A stretch of 64,000 bases of DNA from Ciceribacter sp. T2.26MG-112.2 (GTDB taxonomy: Bacteria; Pseudomonadota; Alphaproteobacteria; Rhizobiales; Rhizobiaceae). Below, one piece after another: positions 41,586 to 51,138 of the stretch. Location: the NCBI RefSeq assembly GCF_900492205.1, contig NZ_UEYQ01000004.1, positions 309,705 to 373,704 on the forward strand, written 5' to 3'. The notes beneath the pieces are model-generated. The model was not told where the DNA came from and ran no database searches. It saw only the letters and a program-made list of their open reading frames with translations. Each line of letters opens with the position of its first letter. The stretch's first letter is position 1. The position numbers and the translations under genes were made by a program.

Positions 41586-42341
41586 ATGCATGTCGATATC
41601 GTCGATCTCCGCCAGTTCTATCATTCCATGCTGGGCCGCATGGCGGAGCAGTCGATCGCCATGGCGCTGTCGGCGCTCTGGGCGCGCCTGCCGCAGGAGC
41701 GGCTTGTCGGCCTCGGTTATGCCGTTCCCTTTCTCGACCGCTTCCGCGCCGATACCGAGCGCACCTTTGCCTTCATGCCGGCCGGTCAGGGGGCGGTGAA
41801 CTGGCCGGTGGGCGAACCTTCCGCCACGGCCCTGGTGTTCGATGAGGAACTGCCCTTGCCCGACGCCTCGATCGACCGGGTATTGATGGTCCATTCGCTG
41901 GAGTTTGCCGAAAATCCACGCGAGACCCTGAAGGAGGTCTGGCGGGTGCTGGCGCCCGGCGGGCGCCTCGTCATCGTCGTGCCGAACCGGCGCGGGGTCT
42001 GGGCGCGTATGGAGCATACGCCCTTCGGCTCAGGCCGGCCCTATTCGCGCGGCCAGCTCACGGCGCTTTTGCGCGAGACCAATTTCACTCCCGGTGCCAG
42101 CGCCGAAGCACTGTTCTTTCCGCCGTCGAAGATCCGTTTCGTGCTGAAGCTGCGCCGCAGTTTCGAACGGATGGGCCGCATGCTCTGGCCGGCCTTTTCC
42201 GGGGTGATCGTCGTCGAGGCCCAGAAGCGGCTGTACCAGGGCCTGCCGGTCGCGGCTCGCGCTTCGCGCCGCGTCTTCGCGCCGGTTCTGGCGCCGCGCG
42301 GCGTGCCCACGACGCGGGTCCCCTCAGGGCGCGAGACTTGA
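41586..42341 (+). CDS. SAM-dependent methyltransferase-like protein
   Basis: A 251-residue protein of the Methyltransf_11 type found next to gloB in rhizobia. The start [19 protein letters not shown] is typical, then [35 protein letters not shown] and [19 protein letters not shown]. The glycine-rich SAM motif is degenerate (GLGYAVPFL instead of a clear GxGxG), so activity on small molecules is uncertain. A basic C-terminal tail ends TRVPSGRET. It diverges from gloB with 85 bp between them. Confidence 0.82.
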   Translation: MHVDIVDLRQFYHSMLGRMAEQSIAMALSALWARLPQERLVGLGYAVPFLDRFRADTERTFAFMPAGQGAVNWPVGEPSATALVFDEELPLPDASIDRVLMVHSLEFAENPRETLKEVWRVLAPGGRLVIVVPNRRGVWARMEHTPFGSGRPYSRGQLTALLRETNFTPGASAEALFFPPSKIRFVLKLRRSFERMGRMLWPAFSGVIVVEAQKRLYQGLPVAARASRRVFAPVLAPRGVPTTRVPSGRET

Positions 42342-42416
42342 TCCGGCCGGCAGTTGCGACCATGGCAACCCTCGACAAGATCGCTATTCCGTTTTAATGG
42401 CTGAGCACCGACAGTA

Positions 42417-42438
42417 CCGGGCATTCGCCCGGATTTTC
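42417..42438 (+). terminator. Terminator hairpin before hisC
   Basis: CCGGGC-ATTC-GCCCGG with a four-base loop, followed by ATTTTC. It lies 76 bp after the methyltransferase stop and 27 bp before hisC, so it either ends the upstream transcript or acts as a leader element for hisC. Confidence 0.6.
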
Positions 42439-42458
42439 AACGACAGAAAGTCCTATCG

Positions 42459-43565
42459 ATGAGCAGCGACAGCATGAAGCCCACTCCGCGTCCGGGTATC
42501 CTCGACATTGCCGCCTATGTGCCCGGCAAGGAGCATGCCCCCGGTGTCGCGCGGGTCTTCAAGCTGTCGTCGAACGAAACACCGATGGGCCCCAGCCCGA
42601 AGGCGATCGACGCCTTCAAGCAGAGCGCCGGCCATCTGGAGATCTATCCCGACGGCCAGGCCACGGCGCTGCGCGAGGCGATCGCCGAAGTGCACGGGCT
42701 GAACAAGGCCAATATCCTGTGCGGCAACGGTTCCGACGAACTGCTCGGCCTGCTCTGCCATGTCTATCTCGGCGCGGGCGACGAGGGCATCATCACCGAG
42801 CACGGCTTCCTCGTCTACAAGATCCAGATCATGGGCGCGGGCGCGACCCCGGTCGTGGTCAAGGAGAAGGATTGCACCGTCGACGTCGATGCGATCCTCG
42901 CCGCCGTCACCGAAAAGACGAAGATCGTCTTCCTCGCCAATCCGGGCAATCCGACCGGCACCTATGTGCCGGTGAGCGAGATCCGCCGCCTGCATGCCGG
43001 GCTGCCGGGCAATGTCATCCTGGTGCTCGACGCGGCCTATGCGGAATATGTCCGCCGCAACGACTACCAGGCCGGCATCGAGCTCGTCTCCGGCGCCCGG
43101 AACGTCGTCATGACCCGCACCTTCTCCAAGGTCTACGGCCTTGCGGCGCTGCGCGTCGGCTGGGCCTATGCGCCGCTGGAGATTATCGATGCGCTGAACC
43201 GCGTGCGCGGTCCGTTCAACATGAATGCAGCGGCGATCGCCGCCGGTGCCGCCGCCGTGCGCGACCAGGAATTCGTCGCGATGGCCGTCGAGCACAATCT
43301 TACCTGGGTCGAGAAGGTCACCACGGCGCTGACCGCGCTCGGCCTGAAGGTCACGCCGTCGGTCGCCAATTTCGTGCTGATCCACTTCCCCGAGGTCGAC
43401 GGCAAGCGTGCGGCCGAAGCCGACGACTTCCTCACCAGCCGCGGCTTCATCCTGCGTGCGGTCAAGGGCTATGGTTTCGCCAACTCGCTACGCATGACGA
43501 TCGGCAGCGAAGAGGCCAATCGCGGCGTCATCGACGCGCTCACCGAGTTCATGGGGCGTTCCTGA
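42459..43565 (+). CDS. hisC: Histidinol-phosphate aminotransferase
   Basis: A 368-residue class I/II PLP aminotransferase acting in histidine synthesis and, in many rhizobia, on aromatic precursors. Marks are [67 protein letters not shown], and the cofactor lysine in [17 protein letters not shown]. The tyrC gene overlaps by one base (TGATG), pointing to an aromatic amino-acid role. Confidence 0.94.
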   Translation: MSSDSMKPTPRPGILDIAAYVPGKEHAPGVARVFKLSSNETPMGPSPKAIDAFKQSAGHLEIYPDGQATALREAIAEVHGLNKANILCGNGSDELLGLLCHVYLGAGDEGIITEHGFLVYKIQIMGAGATPVVVKEKDCTVDVDAILAAVTEKTKIVFLANPGNPTGTYVPVSEIRRLHAGLPGNVILVLDAAYAEYVRRNDYQAGIELVSGARNVVMTRTFSKVYGLAALRVGWAYAPLEIIDALNRVRGPFNMNAAAIAAGAAAVRDQEFVAMAVEHNLTWVEKVTTALTALGLKVTPSVANFVLIHFPEVDGKRAAEADDFLTSRGFILRAVKGYGFANSLRMTIGSEEANRGVIDALTEFMGRS

Positions 43566-44494
43566 TGCCGGAGCCGCTGTTCGACCGCATCGCGCTGATC
43601 GGCATCGGCCTGATCGGCTCCTCGATCGCCCGCGACGTCAAGGCGCTTGGCCTGGCCCATGAGGTCGTGGTCTCGACCCGCAGCCCGGAAACGCTGAGGC
43701 GTGCCGAGGAACTTGAGCTCGGAACCTCCTACGCGCTGTCGGCGGCGGATGCCGTCGAAGGTGCCGACCTGGTGATCGTCTCCGTGCCCGTCGGTGCGTC
43801 CGAAGCGGTCGCCCGGCAGATCGCCCCGCGTTTGAAACCCGGCGCCATCGTCACCGATGTCGGCTCGACCAAGGCTTCCGTCATCGCCCAGATGGCGCCA
43901 CACATGCCGAAGACGGTGCACTTCATTCCCGGCCACCCGCTGGCGGGCACGGAAAAATCCGGCCCCGACGCCGGCTTCACCGGCCTGTTCCAGGGCCGCT
44001 GGTGCATCTTCACGCCGCTGCCGGGAACCGATCCGGCAGCCCTTGCCAGGCTCAAGGCCTTCTGGGAAGCTCTCGGCTCGAAGATCGACGAGATGGATCC
44101 GGAGCATCACGACAAGGTGCTGGCCATCGTCTCGCACTTGCCGCACATCATCGCCTACAACATCGTCGGCACGGCCGACGACCTGGAGGCTGTGACGCAG
44201 TCGGAAGTCATCAAGTATTCGGCCTCCGGTTTCCGCGACTTCACCCGTCTCGCCGCCTCCGACCCGACCATGTGGCGCGACGTCTGCCTGCACAACAAGG
44301 ATGCGATCCTGGAAATGCTGGCGCGCTTTTCCGAGGATCTCGCCTATCTGCAACGGGCGATCCGCTGGGGCGAGGGCGACAAGCTGTTCGAACTGTTTAC
44401 CCGCACGCGCGCCGTCCGTCGTTCGATCATCGAGGCCGGCCAGGATGTCGACGTGCCGGACTTCGGCCGCCACTCGCTCGACAAGAAGGCCTGA
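43565..44494 (+). CDS. tyrC: Prephenate/arogenate dehydrogenase
   Basis: A 309-residue NAD(P)-dependent dehydrogenase for tyrosine synthesis. The Rossmann motif is IALIGIGLIGSSIARD (about 8-23), then VSVPVGAS, TDVGSTKASV, PGHPLAGTEKSGPDAG (substrate loop) and HDKVLAIVSHLPHIIAY (catalytic His region). No regulatory ACT domain is fused. It is coupled to hisC and converges with the DUF2125 gene 9 bp away. Confidence 0.93.
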   Translation: MPEPLFDRIALIGIGLIGSSIARDVKALGLAHEVVVSTRSPETLRRAEELELGTSYALSAADAVEGADLVIVSVPVGASEAVARQIAPRLKPGAIVTDVGSTKASVIAQMAPHMPKTVHFIPGHPLAGTEKSGPDAGFTGLFQGRWCIFTPLPGTDPAALARLKAFWEALGSKIDEMDPEHHDKVLAIVSHLPHIIAYNIVGTADDLEAVTQSEVIKYSASGFRDFTRLAASDPTMWRDVCLHNKDAILEMLARFSEDLAYLQRAIRWGEGDKLFELFTRTRAVRRSIIEAGQDVDVPDFGRHSLDKKA

Positions 44495-44503
44495 GCCCAG
44501 GCT

Positions 44504-45517
44504 TTACAACGGCGGCAGGACGGCGATCGGGAATATGCCGAGGGAAACCACGCCGTCCGTGACCGTCAGGTCGGCGCTGCCCTTGTCCTTGCCGGAAAAC
44601 AGCGCGCCGAGCACGTTCCCTGCATTGTCGATCGTTTCGCGCTCGTCGGGAAACGCTTCTCTAAGGGTTTCCTGCCAAGCCTTGATACCTTCGACCTCGA
44701 CATGGAACTCTCCCGACACCATGCCGTCCGTGCCGACCGAGACGGGCCCCGAAAGCGTCAGCACCCGGCCCTCGCCCATGTCGGCGACCAAGCGGCGAAT
44801 TTCACCCTTGCTGCCGTAGAGCCCTTCGCCCCGGTCACCCTGGAGATCGAGATATTTCGCCTTGCCGACCAGTGTCATGTCGATACTGGCCGAGAGCGGC
44901 GGCAGGACCGGCGGTTGGTCGTGCAGCGACAGGACGGCTTCCTTGACCAAGGCGGCGAGATCCAGATCTTCGCCGGAGCGGCGCACATGCACCTGCGCAT
45001 GCGGCGCCTCGGCCCCGACCGTTTCGCCGTCGATTCTGCCCGTCAGCAGACCCTGCAGATCCTCGGCCTCGATCGAGCTGCGGTCGAGTCCCGAGAGCCC
45101 GGCACTCAGGCTTGAGCGCATCTGCGCCCATTGCAGCGTAAGGGAAAATCCGAGACTGGAGCGCATTTGTCCCGGTCCCTCCAGTTCCCACAGCACACGG
45201 CCCGGCGCGTAGACCTGGGCTGCCGAGCGGAAGGCGCCGAAGGTGCCCGAAAGGCCATGGAAATGGTCGTCGACGGCAAGTTTCGTGCAGGTGACGCCAA
45301 GCCGGAAGGGAAAGCCGCCGACGGCCATGTCGGTGCATTCCGCCTGGATGGCAGCAGGGTTGTCACCGCCGAGGATCTGGGCGAGTTTCTTTTCCAGAGC
45401 CCCTGCCGCGCTCCACCACAAGCCGCTATAGACGAGCATGGCGACGATGATCGCTATGGCGAACAGCGAGATCTTCCGGCTGGCGGTGCTGCGGTTTTCC
45501 TTGCGCGACGTTGCCAT
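44504..45517 (-). CDS. DUF2125 membrane-anchored protein
   Basis: A 337-residue protein of the alphaproteobacterial DUF2125 family. One N-terminal membrane span (about 15-37, ISLFAIAIIVAMLVYSGLWW) anchors a large periplasmic beta-rich domain (GGFPFRLGVTCTKLAVDD, then APGRVLWELEGPGQMRSSL and many two-residue strand patterns). It ends LGIFPIAVLPPL. Function is unknown; the family resembles AsmA/TamB-like lipid-facing proteins only loosely. An alternative start four codons upstream (45529) exists. It is divergent from the ChaC gene, with very little space between. Confidence 0.85.
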   Translation of the reverse strand: MATSRKENRSTASRKISLFAIAIIVAMLVYSGLWWSAAGALEKKLAQILGGDNPAAIQAECTDMAVGGFPFRLGVTCTKLAVDDHFHGLSGTFGAFRSAAQVYAPGRVLWELEGPGQMRSSLGFSLTLQWAQMRSSLSAGLSGLDRSSIEAEDLQGLLTGRIDGETVGAEAPHAQVHVRRSGEDLDLAALVKEAVLSLHDQPPVLPPLSASIDMTLVGKAKYLDLQGDRGEGLYGSKGEIRRLVADMGEGRVLTLSGPVSVGTDGMVSGEFHVEVEGIKAWQETLREAFPDERETIDNAGNVLGALFSGKDKGSADLTVTDGVVSLGIFPIAVLPPL

Positions 45518-45581
45518 CAGGCGCTCCAAACGTAAAATGGTGAACCGGCAATCCGGCCGGTCTTGTGGAATGACCCGCGAT

Positions 45582-46118
45582 ATGGACGAATTTTGGGTGT
45601 TTGGCTACGGATCGCTGATGTGGAATCCGGGCTTTTCCTATGAGGAGCGGATACAGGGCCGGATGATCGGCTATCGTCGGTCGCTCTGCGTCCGATCCTG
45701 GCACCATCGCGGCACGAAGGAGACGCCGGGACTGGTGCTCGGGCTCGATCGTGGCGGTTCCTGCCGTGGCGTGGCCTTCCGCGTGGCCTTGCGCGACCGG
45801 GAGGAAACGATCGAATACCTGCGCCAGCGCGAGTTGGTGACCTTCGTCTACCGCGAGCGTGTCCTGCCGGTCCGGCTCGACGACGGCCGCAGGGTGCAGG
45901 CGCTGGCCTATGTGGTCGACCGCTCGCATCACCAGTATGGCGGGGTGGTGTCGGTCACGGAGGCCGCGCGGATCGTCAACCAGGCGGTCGGCGTGTCAGG
46001 TCCCAATCCGGTCTATGTGGCCAACACCGTGGCGCATTTGCGCGAAATGGGCATCCGCGACCATTGGCTGGAACAGGTGGCCGCGGAGATCGCGCGCCTG
46101 GAAGGCGTCGAGGTCTGA
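45582..46118 (+). CDS. Gamma-glutamylcyclotransferase (ChaC family)
   Basis: A 178-residue ChaC-type enzyme that cleaves glutathione to 5-oxoproline and Cys-Gly. The family signature VFGYGSLMWNPGF is at the N-terminus, with RSLCVRSWHHRGTKETPGL, the catalytic glutamate region in REETIEYLRQREL, and HHQYGGVVSVTEAA. An ATG 12 bases upstream (45570) is an alternative start. It sits between glutathione-unrelated genes; gloB at 40.7-41.5 kb is the nearest glutathione gene. It converges with plsC five bases away. Confidence 0.9.
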   Translation: MDEFWVFGYGSLMWNPGFSYEERIQGRMIGYRRSLCVRSWHHRGTKETPGLVLGLDRGGSCRGVAFRVALRDREETIEYLRQRELVTFVYRERVLPVRLDDGRRVQALAYVVDRSHHQYGGVVSVTEAARIVNQAVGVSGPNPVYVANTVAHLREMGIRDHWLEQVAAEIARLEGVEV

Positions 46119-46122
46119 GGTT

Positions 46123-46914
46123 TCAGCCCGTCTTTTTCGCCTGCAACTCCTTCAGCCGCTTCACGGCGGTCGGGGGCAGCGGTACCTGCGGGTTGTCGCG
46201 CGCCGTCTCGACCAGCAGTTCGTCGCTCACTTTCTCCAGCCTCTCGATCAGCGTCTCGTAGAACAGGTCGGGATCGAGACCCGCCTCGATCGGCGGCAGG
46301 ATCTTCACCTTGAAATGGCCGGGGAAGCGCAGGAACTTGCGGCGTGGCCAGAAGAGGCCCGGATGCATGGCGACGGGCACGACGGGAACGTCGAGATCGC
46401 GGTAAATGCGGGCGATGCCGTATTTGTAGGCGGGCTCGGCGCCGGCCGGGCGGCGCGTGCCTTCCGGATAGATGATCAATTGCCGGCCGGCCGCCATTTC
46501 CTGCTTGGCCCGTTCCATCACCTTGACCATGACCTTGCCACGGGCGCCGCGATCGACCGGGATCATCTTCTGGCGGGCGACATACCAGCCGAAGATCGGG
46601 ATCCACATCAGTTCGCGCTTGAGGATATAGACCGGATCGTCGAGCCAGGGCAGCAGCGCATAGGTATCCCACAGGGACTGGTGCTTCGGCGCCAGGATAT
46701 AGCCGCCTTCCGGGATGTTCTCCAGGCCCTCGACCGTGAAGGTCGTGCCGACGATCTTCTCCATCAACCAGTGATTGGAGCGCGCCCAGTTCTTCGGGAT
46801 CGCGAAGGCCTTCTTGCGCGATGCCAGGAAGTAGTAGGGCGAAAGCAGCACCATCTGCAGGATCAGATTGGCGTAGAAGAGCGTGTTGAACAGGATGGAA
46901 CGCAGGATGATCAT
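46123..46914 (-). CDS. plsC: 1-acyl-sn-glycerol-3-phosphate acyltransferase
   Basis: A 263-residue inner-membrane acyltransferase making phosphatidic acid. N-terminal hydrophobic hairpin (ILFNTLFYANLILQMVLLSPYYF), then the catalytic KHQSLWDTYA (HX4D), RELMWIPIFGWY, and the substrate-binding YPEGTRRPAG motif, then PVAMHPGLFWPRR. The longer frame to 47076 has no signal and overlaps noncoding sequence. Its order with the YdcF gene, ftsX and ftsE on the same strand is typical of rhizobia. Confidence 0.93.
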   Translation of the reverse strand: MIILRSILFNTLFYANLILQMVLLSPYYFLASRKKAFAIPKNWARSNHWLMEKIVGTTFTVEGLENIPEGGYILAPKHQSLWDTYALLPWLDDPVYILKRELMWIPIFGWYVARQKMIPVDRGARGKVMVKVMERAKQEMAAGRQLIIYPEGTRRPAGAEPAYKYGIARIYRDLDVPVVPVAMHPGLFWPRRKFLRFPGHFKVKILPPIEAGLDPDLFYETLIERLEKVSDELLVETARDNPQVPLPPTAVKRLKELQAKKTG

Positions 46915-47002
46915 TAGGCGCTTTTCCTCGGGCGGGCGTGCAGACGTGCCTATCGCAAATCGGCGAGGATAAAAAGCGTCGTTGCGCGAAATCCGCGGCG
47001 TG

Positions 47003-47725
47003 TCAGTCGGAGGTCTTGGCCATTCTGGCCGTAGACCGCAGGCCGTCGCTGCCCCAGCCGATGATGCCCCTCGCATAGGCGATCAGCGTCTTGCCATATT
47101 CCGACAGCAGCGTGCGCAGCACGTTCGGTTCGGCATACCAGTCGGTGTGCTTCAGATCGGAATTGACCACGGGATAGGGAATGTATTCCGTCGCCCGGTC
47201 CCTTCGACGCAATTCCATCAGACTGCGGGGCATGTGGTAGTTGTTGGTCACGACCAGGACCGAGGAATAGCCGTGGTCGCTGATCCAGCGCGAGATCTCG
47301 TTGGCATTGCCGATCGTGTCGAGCGCTTCGTAGCCGACGTCGACACAGCAGTCGAACAGATCGCGCGAGGCCTGCGTCATCTTGCGGATCTGCGCCGGCG
47401 ACGTCGTCGGGTGGGCGCCGGAAATCAACAGCCGGCGGCCGGAGCCGCGCCTGAGCAGTTCGACGGCCTGGTCGATGCGCTGATAGCCGCCGGTCAGGAC
47501 GACGATGGCATCGGCTCTCGCCTGGCTCGGCGGTACAAGTGTCGTCACCGAATCGGCGAACCACAGGAAGCCGGCGAGGACTACGGCGACGAGGACGATC
47601 GCGACTAGTCCGCCATAGCGCAGAACGCGGCGCAAGCGTCCGCTGCGGGCGAAAAGGCCGCCGGCGTTGTGCTGCGGCTGTTGCTCGCGGAAAGCTCTGT
47701 CGCGACTCATCTGACCCATCGTCAT
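47003..47725 (-). CDS. YdcF/SanA-type DUF218 membrane protein
   Basis: A 240-residue protein with one N-terminal span (about 35-57, YGGLVAIVLVAVVLAGFLWFA) and a DUF218 domain: ADAIVVLTGGYQRIDQAVEL, RLLISGAHPTT, NANEISRWISDHGYSSVLVVTNNYHMPRS. DUF218 proteins act at the envelope, some linked to peptidoglycan precursor or lipid-carrier handling; the precise role is unsettled. It lies just downstream of ftsX, a wall-hydrolase regulator, which fits an envelope role. The start could also be at 47776. Confidence 0.85.
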   Translation of the reverse strand: MTMGQMSRDRAFREQQPQHNAGGLFARSGRLRRVLRYGGLVAIVLVAVVLAGFLWFADSVTTLVPPSQARADAIVVLTGGYQRIDQAVELLRRGSGRRLLISGAHPTTSPAQIRKMTQASRDLFDCCVDVGYEALDTIGNANEISRWISDHGYSSVLVVTNNYHMPRSLMELRRRDRATEYIPYPVVNSDLKHTDWYAEPNVLRTLLSEYGKTLIAYARGIIGWGSDGLRSTARMAKTSD

Positions 47726-47803
47726 GGTCCGTGCATAGCGCGCTTCTGGCATACGGAACAGGCGGCTTTGTGGCATTCAACAGGCATTCGCCGCATCAGT
47801 CCA

Positions 47804-48829
47804 TCAGTCACCCGGCAATCCGTCGGTGCGTGCCGGGTCGGAGCGAATGAGGTCGATTTCATAGATGGTGCGGATCACGGTCAGCCGGGCCGTCAGCGTG
47901 GTCAAGAGCGCAATGACGATCATGGTGGCGAAGATTCCGAGATAGCCGAGGGGACCGATCGAAAACGTGCCGAACAGGGCGGCCGCCTGGTCGCTCTCGG
48001 GGGTGGCGAGCGAGCGACTCTGCCAGAAGCCGGCGATGGAAAACAGGGCCGCCGCCAGCAGGCCGCCGGCAGCGGCACCCTTCAGGCTGATCTTCAGGAA
48101 GTGTTTCTGGAATTCCTGAGCGACGAACGAGCCCTCGGCACCGACAAAATGCAGAACCTCGATGATGTGGCGATTGCCCGACAGCGCGCCGCGCGTTGCA
48201 AAGACCACGGTCATCACCATGGCGGTGAAGACGAGCACCAGCACGCCCGAGCCGATCAGCACCGTGGTGCGGGCCATCTGGACGAGCCGGTCGACCCAAG
48301 TGCGGTGATCGTCGAGGAAGGCCTGCGGCACCTCGGTCTTCAACAGTTCGCGCATGGCGGCGAAGTCGGGCGGATTGGCCTCGTCGATGGTGATGATGAC
48401 GAGGCGCGGCACCGGCAGTTCATCAAGGTCGAGCCCCGTGCCGAGCCAGGGCTCGAGAAGACGGGCCGTCGCATCGTCGTCCATGATCTGGCCTTCCTTC
48501 GTGCCGACGAAGGTGAGGGCAAGGTCCCGCGCCTTGATGAGCGCCTGGTCCATGTCGAGGCCGTCTTCCGGCTTGATCTGGATGGTGATCTCGCGGGCGA
48601 TCTGGCTCTGCCAGCCGGCCGCCGTGGCGCGCACCATCGAGACGGCGCCGAGCGTCAGGCAGGCGAGGAAAGCCATGATGGCGATCACCACCATCAGCGC
48701 ATTGCCCTGGATGTTGGAGGGCGGCAGGATCGGGCCGGTCGGCCTCACCGTCATCTCGGTTCGACGCGGGGCCTGGGGCTTGCCGGTCGTGCGCGGCATG
48801 CGCCGATCGTTCTGGTCGAGCTCAGTCAT
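47804..48829 (-). CDS. ftsX: Cell division protein FtsX
   Basis: A 341-residue inner-membrane partner of FtsE that controls septal wall hydrolysis. There is a charged N-terminal cytosolic tail, first span near 65-90 (NALMVVIAIMAFLACLTLG), then a periplasmic domain of about 130 residues, then three spans in the C-terminal half. Its start overlaps the end of ftsE by eight bases, so the pair is translationally coupled. Confidence 0.93.
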   Translation of the reverse strand: MTELDQNDRRMPRTTGKPQAPRRTEMTVRPTGPILPPSNIQGNALMVVIAIMAFLACLTLGAVSMVRATAAGWQSQIAREITIQIKPEDGLDMDQALIKARDLALTFVGTKEGQIMDDDATARLLEPWLGTGLDLDELPVPRLVIITIDEANPPDFAAMRELLKTEVPQAFLDDHRTWVDRLVQMARTTVLIGSGVLVLVFTAMVMTVVFATRGALSGNRHIIEVLHFVGAEGSFVAQEFQKHFLKISLKGAAAGGLLAAALFSIAGFWQSRSLATPESDQAAALFGTFSIGPLGYLGIFATMIVIALLTTLTARLTVIRTIYEIDLIRSDPARTDGLPGD

Positions 48830-49481
48830 AGATGTCGAGCCGCCCGTCTGTGAGGATCATGCGTCGTGCGTCGATCTGGTCCATCAGCGCCAGGTCGTGG
48901 GTGGCGATGACGACGGCCGTGCCGAGGCGGTTGAGTTCGAGGAAGAGGCTGAGCAGGCGCCTTGCCATTGGCGGGTCGACATTGCCGGTCGGCTCGTCGG
49001 CCAGCAGGATCTCCGGCCGGTCGATGAGCGCGCGGGCGATCGCCACGCGCTGCTTTTCGCCGCCCGACAGGACCGGCGGCAGCACGTTGATGCGTTCGCC
49101 GAGCCCCACCCATTTCAACAGTTCCAGGACGTCGTTGCGGTAGCTCGTCTCCTCCTTGCCGCGCACGCGCAAGGGAAGCGCGACGTTCTCGTAGGTGGTC
49201 AGGTGATCGAGCAACTGGAAATCCTGGAAGACGATGCCGACGCGCCGGCGCAGCATGGGAAGCTCGGCGCGCGGAATCTTGGTGATGTCGCGGCCGAAGC
49301 TGCGGATCAGCCCGCGCGTTGGCTGCAGCGACATGAAGAGGAGGCGCAGAAGCGTGGTCTTTCCCGCTCCCGACGGGCCGGTCAGGAACTGGAAGGAACG
49401 CTTCGGAATGTCGAAGGTCAGGTCGCGGAGGATCTCCGGTCCCATTCCATAACGCAAACCGACATTTTCGAAGTGGATCAA
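48822..49481 (-). CDS. ftsE: Cell division ATP-binding protein FtsE
   Basis: A 219-residue ABC ATPase. Walker A is LTGPSGAGKTTLLRL, signature SGGEKQR, Walker B EILLADEPTGNVD, and the H-loop VIATHD. The start is TTG at 49481 (MIHFENVGLRYGMG) with a weak ribosome-binding site. The upstream 200-bp region contains a GTTAACC-N5-GGTTAAC inverted repeat (49522-49540) close to the start. It forms an operon with ftsX and the DUF218 gene. Confidence 0.95.
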   Translation of the reverse strand: MIHFENVGLRYGMGPEILRDLTFDIPKRSFQFLTGPSGAGKTTLLRLLFMSLQPTRGLIRSFGRDITKIPRAELPMLRRRVGIVFQDFQLLDHLTTYENVALPLRVRGKEETSYRNDVLELLKWVGLGERINVLPPVLSGGEKQRVAIARALIDRPEILLADEPTGNVDPPMARRLLSLFLELNRLGTAVVIATHDLALMDQIDARRMILTDGRLDIYD

Positions 49482-49521
49482 GGGCTCAGCCAGTCTGACA
49501 GATCGCGTGGGTCTGCACCAT

Positions 49522-49540
49522 GTTAACCAGGAGGGTTAAC
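49522..49540. promoter_or_regulatory. Inverted repeat upstream of ftsE
   Basis: GTTAACC (49522-49528) and GGTTAAC (49534-49540) are exact inverted repeats separated by five bases, 40 bp before the ftsE start. TTAA half sites recall CtrA boxes, but the TTAA spacing is nine rather than seven bases, so a different regulator is possible. Confidence 0.4.
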
Positions 49541-49682
49541 AGCCGGTAAATTCCGCCCGAAAGATGACGCCTTCCGGCCCATCTTTTCGAAGCATTAACC
49601 ATTTGAATTTACGTCTGGAGGGGATTCGTTTCAATGCCCAGATTTTGGCCGGTCGGCGGGCTTACGCGAAAGGCACCGGAAA

Positions 49683-50357
49683 ATGAACGCATTCCGCTCC
49701 AGACGCCCACCGGCCCAGCCGGAGATCGACCTCCTGCCGCCCGAGCGCCCGCGGCGGCCGCTGCGGCCCGCCCTTGAGGCGCGGGCCGATGTGGTCGACG
49801 CGCATTTCGTGCCCGTCCCCGCGCGTGAGGTGCCGCGCCGGGCGGGGGGCACGCGCGGCTTGAACGACAATCACCGTTTCACCTCGTCAAATCGGCGCAA
49901 TGGCGCCGCCAACCGCTTTGCAAGCCTTGCCGCGGGCACGCTGCGGCAGACGGAGAGGGTGCTTCAGTCGTTGTCGAATGGAGCCTTCGCCGTCATGGTC
50001 GCGCTCGTCTTCGCCGCCACCTTCGCCTTTGCCGGGCTCATCCTCGGCGGCCCCGCGGAGGATGCCAATGCCCGGCCGCTCGATATCACCCATGTGAGCC
50101 TCACTCCGCGCGACGACGACGGCATGCGCATCCTCCAGGTCAATGCCATCATCGAAAACCGCAGCGCGGAGAAAAGCCCGATGCCGAAACTCAGGGCCGA
50201 CCTGATCGCCGGCGGACAGGTCATCGCCAGCACCTATATCGCAACGCCCGTCGAGGAGATCGACGCGGGCCATAGCCGCGGCATCACGGCGCGATTGCTG
50301 CATCCCGGTGGAAAAACGCCGGAACTCAGGCTGTCCTTCGAGGAATCGGGTGCCTGA
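49683..50357 (+). CDS. Single-span hypothetical protein divergent from ftsE
   Basis: A 224-residue protein. The first 95 residues are basic, proline- and arginine-rich (PPERPRRPLRPALEARAD) and probably disordered in the cytosol. One membrane span is at about 100-122 (AFAVMVALVFAATFAFAGLIL), followed by a periplasmic beta domain (ARPLDITHVSLTPRD, MRILQVNAIIENRSAEKSPMP, AGHSRGITARLLHPGG). This last part resembles the DUF3426-type domain often found in zinc-finger/FxLYD membrane proteins. Located beside ftsE and in front of hpt, the arrangement is conserved in rhizobia. Function is unknown. Confidence 0.75.
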   Translation: MNAFRSRRPPAQPEIDLLPPERPRRPLRPALEARADVVDAHFVPVPAREVPRRAGGTRGLNDNHRFTSSNRRNGAANRFASLAAGTLRQTERVLQSLSNGAFAVMVALVFAATFAFAGLILGGPAEDANARPLDITHVSLTPRDDDGMRILQVNAIIENRSAEKSPMPKLRADLIAGGQVIASTYIATPVEEIDAGHSRGITARLLHPGGKTPELRLSFEESGA

Positions 50358-50440
50358 CGCGCCCGACTGTGCTATCGGCCAACACTTTCCATGACTGGCC
50401 GAGACGTCCGGCCAGGCCGCAGCGCTCAAAGGAGTAAGCC

Positions 50441-50992
50441 ATGCCCGTCGTCCGCGGAAAGAACATCGAGCCGCTCTACACCGCCCGGCAGATCGATGAG
50501 CGCAACCACCAGCTCGCCGCCGAAATCGCCAAGGGACCGGCCAATGATCTTCTGGTGATCGCGGTGCTCAAAGGCTCGTTCATCTTCGCCGCCGACCTGA
50601 TCCGCGCCCTGCACGATGTCGGGCTTGCTCCCGAGGTCGAGTTCATCACACTTTCCAGCTACGGCACCGGCACGGTCTCGCAAGGCGTCAGGATCGTCAA
50701 GGACATCGACAGCGACGTGCATGGCCGCGACGTCCTCCTGATCGACGACATCCTCGAATCCGGTCGCACGCTCAAGTTCGCCAAGGAGCTGCTCTACGAA
50801 CGCGGCGCCTCCAATGTCTCTCTCGCCGTTCTGCTGGACAAGAAGGTGAAGCGGCAGGAACAGCTCGAGGCCGATTATGTCGGCTTCGAATGCCCCGACT
50901 ATTTCGTCGTCGGCTATGGCATGGATGTCGCCTATGCCTTCCGTGAACTGCCCTATGTCGGTGTCGTCACCGGCGACGCGGCCGAGGCCTGA
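50441..50992 (+). CDS. hpt: Hypoxanthine phosphoribosyltransferase
   Basis: A 183-residue purine salvage enzyme. The PRPP-binding motif DVLLIDDILESGRTL (about 103-117), catalytic loop LSSYGTGTVSQGVRI, and C-terminal VGYGMDVAYAFREL mark the family. The N-terminus is slightly extended but normal for rhizobia. AAGGAG precedes the start. It stands between the ftsE-divergent gene and cpdR on the same strand. Confidence 0.95.
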   Translation: MPVVRGKNIEPLYTARQIDERNHQLAAEIAKGPANDLLVIAVLKGSFIFAADLIRALHDVGLAPEVEFITLSSYGTGTVSQGVRIVKDIDSDVHGRDVLLIDDILESGRTLKFAKELLYERGASNVSLAVLLDKKVKRQEQLEADYVGFECPDYFVVGYGMDVAYAFRELPYVGVVTGDAAEA

Positions 50993-51138
50993 GATATTTT
51001 TCCGGGGCAAACTATCGCCCCTGGACGAAGATCACTCGTTAACCATGGGGCGGTCAGCCCCCCTGGCGTTTACCGATCGCAAACGAAACTCTGGTGATTT
51101 CGCTCTCGGACAATGAATGGACCGGGAGCAGATCGATC

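Noticed and set aside
42719..43564. Upstream extension of the tyrC frame inside hisC
   Set aside because: The region is the second frame of hisC with Arg-rich sequence; the dehydrogenase begins at 43565 with its Rossmann motif.
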